A program made the position numbers and the translations under genes. A model generated the notes under the pieces. That model saw only the letters and a program-made list of their open reading frames with translations. It searched no databases and was not told the DNA's origin. This document shows positions 20,147 through 31,416 of a stretch of 64,000 nt of DNA, piece after piece. Origin of the DNA: Phytophthora sp. 'mugwort' (taxonomy: Eukaryota > Oomycota > Peronosporomycetes > Peronosporales > Peronosporaceae); assembly GCA_033558025.1 (NCBI GenBank), contig JAUCEF010000016.1:992001-1056000 (forward strand). Reading direction: 5' to 3'. Numbering within the stretch: position 1 is the stretch's first letter; the number at the start of each line of letters is the position of its first letter.

Positions 20147-21610
20147 CTACTGCTCGCGACGCGAGTCGTACTCGGCCTGGATCTCCTCGGCCGACTTGCC
20201 CGACGTCTCCGGCACCAGCTTCAGCGCCAATAGGTAGAAGAACGCTAGCAGCACCACGAACGGAACGTACGCGTAGTCGTCCAGAGCGTCCGACACGTAC
20301 GGGTACGACACACCCACGATGAGGTTGCACAGCCAGTTGATGCCGATGCACAGCGACGACGCGCTGGCGCGGATCGAGTCCGGGAAAATGTCGGCCGTCA
20401 TCACCCACACGAGCGGGCCCAGCGTCACACCGAACACGATCACGTACAGAGCAGTGAACACAATCGACAGCACAGAGACGTCCACGATGAACGCCACCGT
20501 CATACCGATGGACATGACCACCATACCCGCCAGGCCCCACAGGATCATGTTGCGAGCGCCGAAGCGGTTGGCCAGCACGCCCGTGAAGAAGGCGGGCCAG
20601 ATGTTGATGAAATCGATGATCAGCGTACCCACGCGCGAGTCCGAGATGCCGGCGTCCGAGAAGATGCTGCCCGAATAGTAGAACACGGCGTTGATACCCG
20701 AAAGCTGCTGCGCGCACGACAGCATGATGCCTCCCAGAAGCTGCATGCGGTAACGTGGGTTGAACATGGACTCCTTCTTGGGCGTCGAGTCGATGAGACC
20801 CTCCTCGGCACTAGCCTTGCTCACCTCGAGCCACGACAGAGCCGTCTGCACGTGCTCCTCGCCGTACAGGCGAGCGATGACCTGCTTCGCCTCCTCCTTG
20901 CGTCCCTGATTCAGAAGCCACGCCGGACTCTCCACGCACATGGACGGCGCCAGCAGCAGGTAGATGGCCGCCAGCACGACGGGGAACGCAGCCAGGTAGC
21001 GCCAGCCCGAGCTCGTGTTGGCGAAGAAGAACGTGATGGCAGGGAACAAAATACCGATGGTCGTGAAGATCTGCAGGCCCAGGCCGAGCGTGTTGCGCAT
21101 GTGCGGGGGTGACAGCTCGTTGATGTAGCCGCCGATGGTGGCCGTAGCCGTACCAGACGAGATACCGGCGATGAGACGGCCCAGAGCGAACAGCCAAACG
21201 TTCGACACGGACGCCTGCACCACACCGCCGACGATCATGAAGAGACAGTTGCCCATGAGGGCCTTCTTGCGGCCGTACTTGTCGCTGAAGTGGCCGCAGC
21301 ACAGCGAGCCCACCATGGCGCCGAAGATCCATGCGTTCACGGCGAACGTCCACTCGAGCTTCGAATGGCCAGGGAACATGAGGCACGTGTCCTCGGCCAC
21401 GGGGCGTGCATTGCACTCGTCCGTGTCGTTGTACTGCGACAGGTTCATCTGCGAGGTGGACCAACCGCTCTGGAACGGCTGCAGCCACGACAGCAGCGCA
21501 CTGGTGTACAGGATGGTCTTGGGCTTGATGAGACGAGCGGCGGCCTTGTTGGCCTCGTCGAAGGCCGTGACTGGCTTGGGGGAAGCAGCTTCGGCGTAGT
21601 TGTCCGCCAT
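20147..21610 (-). CDS. GLUT-like MFS sugar transporter, copy T1
   Basis: A 487-residue, 12-helix sugar porter (MFS 2.A.1.1) that should move a hexose or related polyol across the plasma membrane; the substrate is not readable. Helix 1 follows a short cytosolic N-terminus. The first outer loop has two N-glycosylation sequons (N56, N61) and Cys66/Cys76. Signature motifs are D110-KYGRKK, G144-R145 with E165-LSPPHMR172, ESPAW 227-231, QQLSGINAVFYY 301-312, GARN 351-354, ADIFPDSIR 406-414 and PETSGK 467-472. Length is normal and there is no intron. The start is set by the ATG 44 bases downstream of an initiator. This copy has AAT at N67 and TCA at S167. Its 3' flank uniquely reads CTCAAC where the other long-flank copies have CTCGAC. 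Confidence 0.95.
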   Translation of the reverse strand: MADNYAEAASPKPVTAFDEANKAAARLIKPKTILYTSALLSWLQPFQSGWSTSQMNLSQYNDTDECNARPVAEDTCLMFPGHSKLEWTFAVNAWIFGAMVGSLCCGHFSDKYGRKKALMGNCLFMIVGGVVQASVSNVWLFALGRLIAGISSGTATATIGGYINELSPPHMRNTLGLGLQIFTTIGILFPAITFFFANTSSGWRYLAAFPVVLAAIYLLLAPSMCVESPAWLLNQGRKEEAKQVIARLYGEEHVQTALSWLEVSKASAEEGLIDSTPKKESMFNPRYRMQLLGGIMLSCAQQLSGINAVFYYSGSIFSDAGISDSRVGTLIIDFINIWPAFFTGVLANRFGARNMILWGLAGMVVMSIGMTVAFIVDVSVLSIVFTALYVIVFGVTLGPLVWVMTADIFPDSIRASASSLCIGINWLCNLIVGVSYPYVSDALDDYAYVPFVVLLAFFYLLALKLVPETSGKSAEEIQAEYDSRREQ

Positions 21611-23415
21611 GCTTGCTAGTTGCTAGACTGGATCGACTTGCTTGGTGCTTGTCCAAATAAAAAGTGAGGAACAGGGTGGTCGGTGCGTGCAGCGCTGGGT
21701 CCAGACTCCAGCCGGGCAGGCAACGAGTCACGAGCGGGCGGTGTACATGTACATGTATGCAACACTGCTGTCATGGCTCTTGACTGGACAAGAGAAAGCC
21801 GGACGACGTACTTCAAGTGAGGGTAGTCTGAGTCTCGTCACAAGGCTCTTGTGCCGCGCGGTCACTTGATTCAGAGTCGGTAATTCTGCTTGGGACTCCC
21901 GCTGGGAGGAGCGGGCCGCTCCTCTCTATTGAGATTGAGACCGTCTCTGCGTTTCTCTGTTCTGTCGTATGCTGGCCGTCGTTCCTGACCGATTAACAAT
22001 TTACGTACATACACGGTGTGGTACGGTGTGGTGTGTCTTGAAGTTTGCGAGATCAATAGAAACGCTTTTAACGCGGTGTACCTGTACGGTACCAAGCCTT
22101 TTTTTCAGTTAACAGCGGAGATACCGGGTGGTCACTAGAGGCGATGCAAGCAAGACGGCGTCTCAGACGCGGGTTGAGTTGGCCAGAGACACCGCCGCCA
22201 CTACTACTATTTTTTCACCATGACACGCCTACACTGTTACTGTATTACTACTGTACTGTACAGTGTACGATACCTGTTGAGTCTTATATTTGAGGGTGCA
22301 CTTATTCGATAGCTACGATGTAAAGCCATTGGTTAGAGACAGCAGAAACTTCTGTTTCTTGCACATAGGCATCGGAATTGATATATGCAGCCAATATACT
22401 TTTGAGGGGTTATTGATGTATCGTAGCGGATCTCTCTCACCTGCGCTTGATTCATGCGGCATGTTATTTCAAATAGATCATGAAGAGTCGCTGTTGATTG
22501 CCCCTAACACGTTCAAGAGCCACTTTGGATCAAGCTTAGATCAGATGTGCAGGTAGCAGTTTGAAAGCTAGCATGGATACCACGCACTCCGCGCCAATGA
22601 AGTGTTAAACCCAGAGCAGAGCACCGTTGGCGACTATAAAACTTGTCTGTTCGTTGTCCGACCTAACTTTGGATACGAAGAGGAGTTTATTGCCTACATA
22701 GTAGGAAAGCTCCAGTAGATCTATGCTCGACGTCAGGGTCGTATCACCGCCATGCATTGTAGCTGTATCCCACGTAGATCTGCTGTATCGTGCTGTCACC
22801 TCAGTTACTGAGTCAGTAGACCATCGATGGCGCTACATAGCTATTAGCTAGACCTTGATGGCAGGATAGGCATGGTTAGTGCGGCAAGTATTTTATAATG
22901 AGGAAGAAACCAAACGTTATACTGCGTGCCCTGCCTACAAGTATTATAGCGGATTCGACGGAACTTACAAACTCGGAGTGTTATGAGCAATGATGGACCA
23001 ATGAGCAACAACACCGAGCAATTATACCGAACAACCAGACTAGCATGCAGGAACAAGCTCACCAAGCAGCCAACCTACGGCCGCAACCATATTACTACAG
23101 TAGTACGCTTCACCTTCAGCTACATGTAAACACACCCAGAGTCTGCTGGCTTAGGGTGGTCTGGGCCAGACCCTAAGCCAGCAAACGTGTCTTCCGAACG
23201 AAGTACTCCGCAGTACTACAGTAGTAGGATCGCTGGCATATTTGCGAACGATAACGAACGACAACCCCCCCCCGTGCCCTACCAAACGAAACATGAGTCG
23301 TAGTACTGCTAGTAGATGATAAAGAAAAACAATAGTATATTCGAACCACCATCAGGATCGATCGATCTAAAGCTAACGCGACACTATTTCACCCAAATGC
23401 TACTCGACATACAAT
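21611..23415 (-). repeat. Short spacer S1 (upstream of T1, downstream of T2)
   Basis: Holds the T1 promoter (initiator 21654-21669), a GTACATGTACATGTA palindrome at about 21742-21757, an unexplained middle part at 21870-22690, a hairpin at 23144-23183 and a C9 tract at 23265-23273. Frames of 60-90 codons occur but start with non-ATG codons, have no recognisable composition and are absent or inverted in the long spacer, so I see no second gene in the unit. Confidence 0.8.
21654..21669 (-). promoter_or_regulatory. Oomycete-type initiator of transporter copy T1
   Basis: On the minus strand the 16 bases CCTCACTTTTTATTTG match the published oomycete core promoter GCTCATTYYNCAWTTT at 12 of 16 positions, including TCA and the A-T-T-T end. 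It lies 44-59 bases before the ATG, giving a 5' leader of about 55 bases, a typical oomycete distance. The same element stands in front of all ten copies. Confidence 0.65.
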
Positions 23416-24879
23416 CTACTGCTCGCGACGCGAGTCGTACTCGGCCTGGATCTCCTCGGCCGACTTGCCCGACGTCTCCGGCACCAGCTTCAGCGCCAAT
23501 AGGTAGAAGAACGCTAGCAGCACCACGAACGGAACGTACGCGTAGTCGTCCAGAGCGTCCGACACGTACGGGTACGACACACCCACGATGAGGTTGCACA
23601 GCCAGTTGATGCCGATGCACAGCGACGACGCGCTGGCGCGGATCGAGTCCGGGAAAATGTCGGCCGTCATCACCCACACGAGCGGGCCCAGCGTCACACC
23701 GAACACGATCACGTACAGAGCAGTGAACACAATCGACAGCACAGAGACGTCCACGATGAACGCCACCGTCATACCGATGGACATGACCACCATACCCGCC
23801 AGGCCCCACAGGATCATGTTGCGAGCGCCGAAGCGGTTGGCCAGCACGCCCGTGAAGAAGGCGGGCCAGATGTTGATGAAATCGATGATCAGCGTACCCA
23901 CGCGCGAGTCCGAGATGCCGGCGTCCGAGAAGATGCTGCCCGAATAGTAGAACACGGCGTTGATACCCGAAAGCTGCTGCGCGCACGACAGCATGATGCC
24001 TCCCAGAAGCTGCATGCGGTAACGTGGGTTGAACATGGACTCCTTCTTGGGCGTCGAGTCGATGAGACCCTCCTCGGCACTAGCCTTGCTCACCTCGAGC
24101 CACGACAGAGCCGTCTGCACGTGCTCCTCGCCGTACAGGCGAGCGATGACCTGCTTCGCCTCCTCCTTGCGTCCCTGATTCAGAAGCCACGCCGGACTCT
24201 CCACGCACATGGACGGCGCCAGCAGCAGGTAGATGGCCGCCAGCACGACGGGGAACGCAGCCAGGTAGCGCCAGCCCGAGCTCGTGTTGGCGAAGAAGAA
24301 CGTGATGGCAGGGAACAAAATACCGATGGTCGTGAAGATCTGCAGGCCCAGGCCGAGCGTGTTGCGCATGTGCGGGGGCGACAGCTCGTTGATGTAGCCG
24401 CCGATGGTGGCCGTAGCCGTACCAGACGAGATACCGGCGATGAGACGGCCCAGAGCGAACAGCCAAACGTTCGACACGGACGCCTGCACCACACCGCCGA
24501 CGATCATGAAGAGACAGTTGCCCATGAGGGCCTTCTTGCGGCCGTACTTGTCGCTGAAGTGGCCGCAGCACAGCGAGCCCACCATGGCGCCGAAGATCCA
24601 TGCGTTCACGGCGAACGTCCACTCGAGCTTCGAATGGCCAGGGAACATGAGGCACGTGTCCTCGGCCACGGGGCGTGCGTTGCACTCGTCCGTGTCGTTG
24701 TACTGCGACAGGTTCATCTGCGAGGTGGACCAACCGCTCTGGAACGGCTGCAGCCACGACAGCAGCGCACTGGTGTACAGGATGGTCTTGGGCTTGATGA
24801 GACGAGCGGCGGCCTTGTTGGCCTCGTCGAAGGCCGTGACTGGCTTGGGGGAAGCAGCTTCGGCGTAGTTGTCCGCCAT
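23416..24879 (-). CDS. GLUT-like MFS sugar transporter, copy T2
   Basis: Same protein as T1 over all 487 residues. Copy-specific synonymous bases are AAC at N67 and TCG at S167, a pair shared only with T6. Its initiator is at 24923-24938. Confidence 0.95.
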   Translation of the reverse strand: MADNYAEAASPKPVTAFDEANKAAARLIKPKTILYTSALLSWLQPFQSGWSTSQMNLSQYNDTDECNARPVAEDTCLMFPGHSKLEWTFAVNAWIFGAMVGSLCCGHFSDKYGRKKALMGNCLFMIVGGVVQASVSNVWLFALGRLIAGISSGTATATIGGYINELSPPHMRNTLGLGLQIFTTIGILFPAITFFFANTSSGWRYLAAFPVVLAAIYLLLAPSMCVESPAWLLNQGRKEEAKQVIARLYGEEHVQTALSWLEVSKASAEEGLIDSTPKKESMFNPRYRMQLLGGIMLSCAQQLSGINAVFYYSGSIFSDAGISDSRVGTLIIDFINIWPAFFTGVLANRFGARNMILWGLAGMVVMSIGMTVAFIVDVSVLSIVFTALYVIVFGVTLGPLVWVMTADIFPDSIRASASSLCIGINWLCNLIVGVSYPYVSDALDDYAYVPFVVLLAFFYLLALKLVPETSGKSAEEIQAEYDSRREQ

Positions 24880-26683
24880 GCTTGCTAGTTGCTAGACTGG
24901 ATCGACTTGCTTGGTGCTTGTCCAAATAAAAAGTGAGGAACAGGGTGGTCGGTGCGTGCAGCGCTGGGTCCAGACTCCAGCCGGGCAGGCAACGAGTCAC
25001 GAGCGGGCGGTGTACATGTACATGTATGCAACACTGCTGTCATGGCTCTTGACTGGACAAGAGAAAGCCGGACGACGTACTTCAAGTGAGGGTAGTCTGA
25101 GTCTCGTCACAAGGCTCTTGTGCCGCGCGGTCACTTGATTCAGAGTCGGTAATTCTGCTTGGGACTCCCGCTGGGAGGAGCGGGCCGCTCCTCTCTATTG
25201 AGATTGAGACCGTCTCTGCGTTTCTCTGTTCTGTCGTATGCTGGCCGTCGTTCCTGACCGATTAACAATTTACGTACATACACGGTGTGGTACGGTGTGG
25301 TGTGTCTTGAAGTTTGCGAGATCAATAGAAACGCTTTTAACGCGGTGTACCTGTACGGTACCAAGCCTTTTTTTCAGTTAACAGCGGAGATACCGGGTGG
25401 TCACTAGAGGCGATGCAAGCAAGACGGCGTCTCAGACGCGGGTTGAGTTGGCCAGAGACACCGCCGCCACTACTACTATTTTTTCACCATGACACGCCTA
25501 CACTGTTACTGTATTACTACTGTACTGTACAGTGTACGATACCTGTTGAGTCTTATATTTGAGGGTGCACTTATTCGATAGCTACGATGTAAAGCCATTG
25601 GTTAGAGACAGCAGAAACTTCTGTTTCTTGCACATAGGCATCGGAATTGATATATGCAGCCAATATACTTTTGAGGGGTTATTGATGTATCGTAGCGGAT
25701 CTCTCTCACCTGCGCTTGATTCATGCGGCATGTTATTTCAAATAGATCATGAAGAGTCGCTGTTGATTGCCCCTAACACGTTCAAGAGCCACTTTGGATC
25801 AAGCTTAGATCAGATGTGCAGGTAGCAGTTTGAAAGCTAGCATGGATACCACGCACTCCGCGCCAATGAAGTGTTAAACCCAGAGCAGAGCACCGTTGGC
25901 GACTATAAAACTTGTCTGTTCGTTGTCCGACCTAACTTTGGATACGAAGAGGAGTTTATTGCCTACATAGTAGGAAAGCTCCAGTAGATCTATGCTCGAC
26001 GTCAGGGTCGTATCACCGCCATGCATTGTAGCTGTATCCCACGTAGATCTGCTGTATCGTGCTGTCACCTCAGTTACTGAGTCAGTAGACCATCGATGGC
26101 GCTACATAGCTATTAGCTAGACCTTGATGGCAGGATAGGCATGGTTAGTGCGGCAAGTATTTTATAATGAGGAAGAAACCAAACGTTATACTGCGTGCCC
26201 TGCCTACAAGTATTATAGCGGATTCGACGGAACTTACAAACTCGGAGTGTTATGAGCAATGATGGACCAATGAGCAACAACACCGAGCAATTATACCGAA
26301 CAACCAGACTAGCATGCAGGAACAAGCTCACCAAGCAGCCAACCTACGGCCGCAACCATATTACTACAGTAGTACGCTTCACCTTCAGCTACATGTAAAC
26401 ACACCCAGAGTCTGCTGGCTTAGGGTGGTCTGGGCCAGACCCTAAGCCAGCAAACGTGTCTTCCGAACGAAGTACTCCGCAGTACTACAGTAGTAGGATC
26501 GCTGGCATATTTGCGAACGATAACGAACGACAACCCCCCCCGTGCCCTACCAAACGAAACATGAGTCGTAGTACTGCTAGTAGATGATAAAGAAAAACAA
26601 TAGTATATTCGAACCACCATCAGGATCGATCGATCTAAAGCTAACGCGACACTATTTCACCCAAATGCTACTCGACATACAAT
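24880..26683 (-). repeat. Short spacer S2
   Basis: Same content as S1 with a hairpin at about 26413-26452. The C tract is 8 long (26534-26541), which alone explains why this unit is one base shorter. No gene is seen. Confidence 0.8.
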
Positions 26684-28147
26684 CTACTGCTCGCGACGCG
26701 AGTCGTACTCGGCCTGGATCTCCTCGGCCGACTTGCCCGACGTCTCCGGCACCAGCTTCAGCGCCAATAGGTAGAAGAACGCTAGCAGCACCACGAACGG
26801 AACGTACGCGTAGTCGTCCAGAGCGTCCGACACGTACGGGTACGACACACCCACGATGAGGTTGCACAGCCAGTTGATGCCGATGCACAGCGACGACGCG
26901 CTGGCGCGGATCGAGTCCGGGAAAATGTCGGCCGTCATCACCCACACGAGCGGGCCCAGCGTCACACCGAACACGATCACGTACAGAGCAGTGAACACAA
27001 TCGACAGCACAGAGACGTCCACGATGAACGCCACCGTCATACCGATGGACATGACCACCATACCCGCCAGGCCCCACAGGATCATGTTGCGAGCGCCGAA
27101 GCGGTTGGCCAGCACGCCCGTGAAGAAGGCGGGCCAGATGTTGATGAAATCGATGATCAGCGTACCCACGCGCGAGTCCGAGATGCCGGCGTCCGAGAAG
27201 ATGCTGCCCGAATAGTAGAACACGGCGTTGATACCCGAAAGCTGCTGCGCGCACGACAGCATGATGCCTCCCAGAAGCTGCATGCGGTAACGTGGGTTGA
27301 ACATGGACTCCTTCTTGGGCGTCGAGTCGATGAGACCCTCCTCGGCACTAGCCTTGCTCACCTCGAGCCACGACAGAGCCGTCTGCACGTGCTCCTCGCC
27401 GTACAGGCGAGCGATGACCTGCTTCGCCTCCTCCTTGCGTCCCTGATTCAGAAGCCACGCCGGACTCTCCACGCACATGGACGGCGCCAGCAGCAGGTAG
27501 ATGGCCGCCAGCACGACGGGGAACGCAGCCAGGTAGCGCCAGCCCGAGCTCGTGTTGGCGAAGAAGAACGTGATGGCAGGGAACAAAATACCGATGGTCG
27601 TGAAGATCTGCAGGCCCAGGCCGAGCGTGTTGCGCATGTGCGGGGGCGACAGCTCGTTGATGTAGCCGCCGATGGTGGCCGTAGCCGTACCAGACGAGAT
27701 ACCGGCGATGAGACGGCCCAGAGCGAACAGCCAAACGTTCGACACGGACGCCTGCACCACACCGCCGACGATCATGAAGAGACAGTTGCCCATGAGGGCC
27801 TTCTTGCGGCCGTACTTGTCGCTGAAGTGGCCGCAGCACAGCGAGCCCACCATGGCGCCGAAGATCCATGCGTTCACGGCGAACGTCCACTCGAGCTTCG
27901 AATGGCCAGGGAACATGAGGCACGTGTCCTCGGCCACGGGGCGTGCATTGCACTCGTCCGTGTCGTTGTACTGCGACAGGTTCATCTGCGAGGTGGACCA
28001 ACCGCTCTGGAACGGCTGCAGCCACGACAGCAGCGCACTGGTGTACAGGATGGTCTTGGGCTTGATGAGACGAGCGGCGGCCTTGTTGGCCTCGTCGAAG
28101 GCCGTGACTGGCTTGGGGGAAGCAGCTTCGGCGTAGTTGTCCGCCAT
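26684..28147 (-). CDS. GLUT-like MFS sugar transporter, copy T3
   Basis: Protein identical to T1. Synonymous state is AAT at N67 and TCG at S167, as in T8-T10. Initiator at 28191-28206. Confidence 0.95.
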   Translation of the reverse strand: MADNYAEAASPKPVTAFDEANKAAARLIKPKTILYTSALLSWLQPFQSGWSTSQMNLSQYNDTDECNARPVAEDTCLMFPGHSKLEWTFAVNAWIFGAMVGSLCCGHFSDKYGRKKALMGNCLFMIVGGVVQASVSNVWLFALGRLIAGISSGTATATIGGYINELSPPHMRNTLGLGLQIFTTIGILFPAITFFFANTSSGWRYLAAFPVVLAAIYLLLAPSMCVESPAWLLNQGRKEEAKQVIARLYGEEHVQTALSWLEVSKASAEEGLIDSTPKKESMFNPRYRMQLLGGIMLSCAQQLSGINAVFYYSGSIFSDAGISDSRVGTLIIDFINIWPAFFTGVLANRFGARNMILWGLAGMVVMSIGMTVAFIVDVSVLSIVFTALYVIVFGVTLGPLVWVMTADIFPDSIRASASSLCIGINWLCNLIVGVSYPYVSDALDDYAYVPFVVLLAFFYLLALKLVPETSGKSAEEIQAEYDSRREQ

Positions 28148-29952
28148 GCTTGCTAGTTGCTAGACTGGATCGACTTGCTTGGTGCTTGTCCAAATAAAAA
28201 GTGAGGAACAGGGTGGTCGGTGCGTGCAGCGCTGGGTCCAGACTCCAGCCGGGCAGGCAACGAGTCACGAGCGGGCGGTGTACATGTACATGTATGCAAC
28301 ACTGCTGTCATGGCTCTTGACTGGACAAGAGAAAGCCGGACGACGTACTTCAAGTGAGGGTAGTCTGAGTCTCGTCACAAGGCTCTTGTGCCGCGCGGTC
28401 ACTTGATTCAGAGTCGGTAATTCTGCTTGGGACTCCCGCTGGGAGGAGCGGGCCGCTCCTCTCTATTGAGATTGAGACCGTCTCTGCGTTTCTCTGTTCT
28501 GTCGTATGCTGGCCGTCGTTCCTGACCGATTAACAATTTACGTACATACACGGTGTGGTACGGTGTGGTGTGTCTTGAAGTTTGCGAGATCAATAGAAAC
28601 GCTTTTAACGCGGTGTACCTGTACGGTACCAAGCCTTTTTTTCAGTTAACAGCGGAGATACCGGGTGGTCACTAGAGGCGATGCAAGCAAGACGGCGTCT
28701 CAGACGCGGGTTGAGTTGGCCAGAGACACCGCCGCCACTACTACTATTTTTTCACCATGACACGCCTACACTGTTACTGTATTACTACTGTACTGTACAG
28801 TGTACGATACCTGTTGAGTCTTATATTTGAGGGTGCACTTATTCGATAGCTACGATGTAAAGCCATTGGTTAGAGACAGCAGAAACTTCTGTTTCTTGCA
28901 CATAGGCATCGGAATTGATATATGCAGCCAATATACTTTTGAGGGGTTATTGATGTATCGTAGCGGATCTCTCTCACCTGCGCTTGATTCATGCGGCATG
29001 TTATTTCAAATAGATCATGAAGAGTCGCTGTTGATTGCCCCTAACACGTTCAAGAGCCACTTTGGATCAAGCTTAGATCAGATGTGCAGGTAGCAGTTTG
29101 AAAGCTAGCATGGATACCACGCACTCCGCGCCAATGAAGTGTTAAACCCAGAGCAGAGCACCGTTGGCGACTATAAAACTTGTCTGTTCGTTGTCCGACC
29201 TAACTTTGGATACGAAGAGGAGTTTATTGCCTACATAGTAGGAAAGCTCCAGTAGATCTATGCTCGACGTCAGGGTCGTATCACCGCCATGCATTGTAGC
29301 TGTATCCCACGTAGATCTGCTGTATCGTGCTGTCACCTCAGTTACTGAGTCAGTAGACCATCGATGGCGCTACATAGCTATTAGCTAGACCTTGATGGCA
29401 GGATAGGCATGGTTAGTGCGGCAAGTATTTTATAATGAGGAAGAAACCAAACGTTATACTGCGTGCCCTGCCTACAAGTATTATAGCGGATTCGACGGAA
29501 CTTACAAACTCGGAGTGTTATGAGCAATGATGGACCAATGAGCAACAACACCGAGCAATTATACCGAACAACCAGACTAGCATGCAGGAACAAGCTCACC
29601 AAGCAGCCAACCTACGGCCGCAACCATATTACTACAGTAGTACGCTTCACCTTCAGCTACATGTAAACACACCCAGAGTCTGCTGGCTTAGGGTGGTCTG
29701 GGCCAGACCCTAAGCCAGCAAACGTGTCTTCCGAACGAAGTACTCCGCAGTACTACAGTAGTAGGATCGCTGGCATATTTGCGAACGATAACGAACGACA
29801 ACCCCCCCCCGTGCCCTACCAAACGAAACATGAGTCGTAGTACTGCTAGTAGATGATAAAGAAAAACAATAGTATATTCGAACCACCATCAGGATCGATC
29901 GATCTAAAGCTAACGCGACACTATTTCACCCAAATGCTACTCGACATACAAT
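28148..29952 (-). repeat. Short spacer S3
   Basis: As S1; C9 tract at 29802-29810. No gene is seen. Confidence 0.8.
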
Positions 29953-31416
29953 CTACTGCTCGCGACGCGAGTCGTACTCGGCCTGGATCTCCTCGGCCGA
30001 CTTGCCCGACGTCTCCGGCACCAGCTTCAGCGCCAATAGGTAGAAGAACGCTAGCAGCACCACGAACGGAACGTACGCGTAGTCGTCCAGAGCGTCCGAC
30101 ACGTACGGGTACGACACACCCACGATGAGGTTGCACAGCCAGTTGATGCCGATGCACAGCGACGACGCGCTGGCGCGGATCGAGTCCGGGAAAATGTCGG
30201 CCGTCATCACCCACACGAGCGGGCCCAGCGTCACACCGAACACGATCACGTACAGAGCAGTGAACACAATCGACAGCACAGAGACGTCCACGATGAACGC
30301 CACCGTCATACCGATGGACATGACCACCATACCCGCCAGGCCCCACAGGATCATGTTGCGAGCGCCGAAGCGGTTGGCCAGCACGCCCGTGAAGAAGGCG
30401 GGCCAGATGTTGATGAAATCGATGATCAGCGTACCCACGCGCGAGTCCGAGATGCCGGCGTCCGAGAAGATGCTGCCCGAATAGTAGAACACGGCGTTGA
30501 TACCCGAAAGCTGCTGCGCGCACGACAGCATGATGCCTCCCAGAAGCTGCATGCGGTAACGTGGGTTGAACATGGACTCCTTCTTGGGCGTCGAGTCGAT
30601 GAGACCCTCCTCGGCACTAGCCTTGCTCACCTCGAGCCACGACAGAGCCGTCTGCACGTGCTCCTCGCCGTACAGGCGAGCGATGACCTGCTTCGCCTCC
30701 TCCTTGCGTCCCTGATTCAGAAGCCACGCCGGACTCTCCACGCACATGGACGGCGCCAGCAGCAGGTAGATGGCCGCCAGCACGACGGGGAACGCAGCCA
30801 GGTAGCGCCAGCCCGAGCTCGTGTTGGCGAAGAAGAACGTGATGGCAGGGAACAAAATACCGATGGTCGTGAAGATCTGCAGGCCCAGGCCGAGCGTGTT
30901 GCGCATGTGCGGGGGTGACAGCTCGTTGATGTAGCCGCCGATGGTGGCCGTAGCCGTACCAGACGAGATACCGGCGATGAGACGGCCCAGAGCGAACAGC
31001 CAAACGTTCGACACGGACGCCTGCACCACACCGCCGACGATCATGAAGAGACAGTTGCCCATGAGGGCCTTCTTGCGGCCGTACTTGTCGCTGAAGTGGC
31101 CGCAGCACAGCGAGCCCACCATGGCGCCGAAGATCCATGCGTTCACGGCGAACGTCCACTCGAGCTTCGAATGGCCAGGGAACATGAGGCACGTGTCCTC
31201 GGCCACGGGGCGTGCATTGCACTCGTCCGTGTCGTTGTACTGCGACAGGTTCATCTGCGAGGTGGACCAACCGCTCTGGAACGGCTGCAGCCACGACAGC
31301 AGCGCACTGGTGTACAGGATGGTCTTGGGCTTGATGAGACGAGCGGCGGCCTTGTTGGCCTCGTCGAAGGCCGTGACTGGCTTGGGGGAAGCAGCTTCGG
31401 CGTAGTTGTCCGCCAT
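29953..31416 (-). CDS. GLUT-like MFS sugar transporter, copy T4
   Basis: Protein identical to T1, with the same synonymous state as T1 (AAT at N67, TCA at S167). Initiator at 31460-31475. Confidence 0.95.
   Translation of the reverse strand: MADNYAEAASPKPVTAFDEANKAAARLIKPKTILYTSALLSWLQPFQSGWSTSQMNLSQYNDTDECNARPVAEDTCLMFPGHSKLEWTFAVNAWIFGAMVGSLCCGHFSDKYGRKKALMGNCLFMIVGGVVQASVSNVWLFALGRLIAGISSGTATATIGGYINELSPPHMRNTLGLGLQIFTTIGILFPAITFFFANTSSGWRYLAAFPVVLAAIYLLLAPSMCVESPAWLLNQGRKEEAKQVIARLYGEEHVQTALSWLEVSKASAEEGLIDSTPKKESMFNPRYRMQLLGGIMLSCAQQLSGINAVFYYSGSIFSDAGISDSRVGTLIIDFINIWPAFFTGVLANRFGARNMILWGLAGMVVMSIGMTVAFIVDVSVLSIVFTALYVIVFGVTLGPLVWVMTADIFPDSIRASASSLCIGINWLCNLIVGVSYPYVSDALDDYAYVPFVVLLAFFYLLALKLVPETSGKSAEEIQAEYDSRREQ

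Noticed and set aside
22290..22556. 88-codon plus-strand frame in each short spacer
   Set aside because: It begins with a non-ATG codon, has no recognisable family, and the same sequence is inverted and interrupted in the long spacer.
22605..22799. Short minus-strand frames of 60-75 codons in the spacer, including the one at 22844-23065
   Set aside because: Composition is not protein-like and no start context or domain supports them. Their conservation is explained by unit duplication.
24080..25000. Long 306-, 255- and 200-codon frames overlapping each transporter copy on both strands
   Set aside because: They are shadows of a GC-rich gene with strong third-position bias. Their products are low-complexity Arg/His/Ala/Gln strings with no domain, and they repeat only because the transporter repeats.
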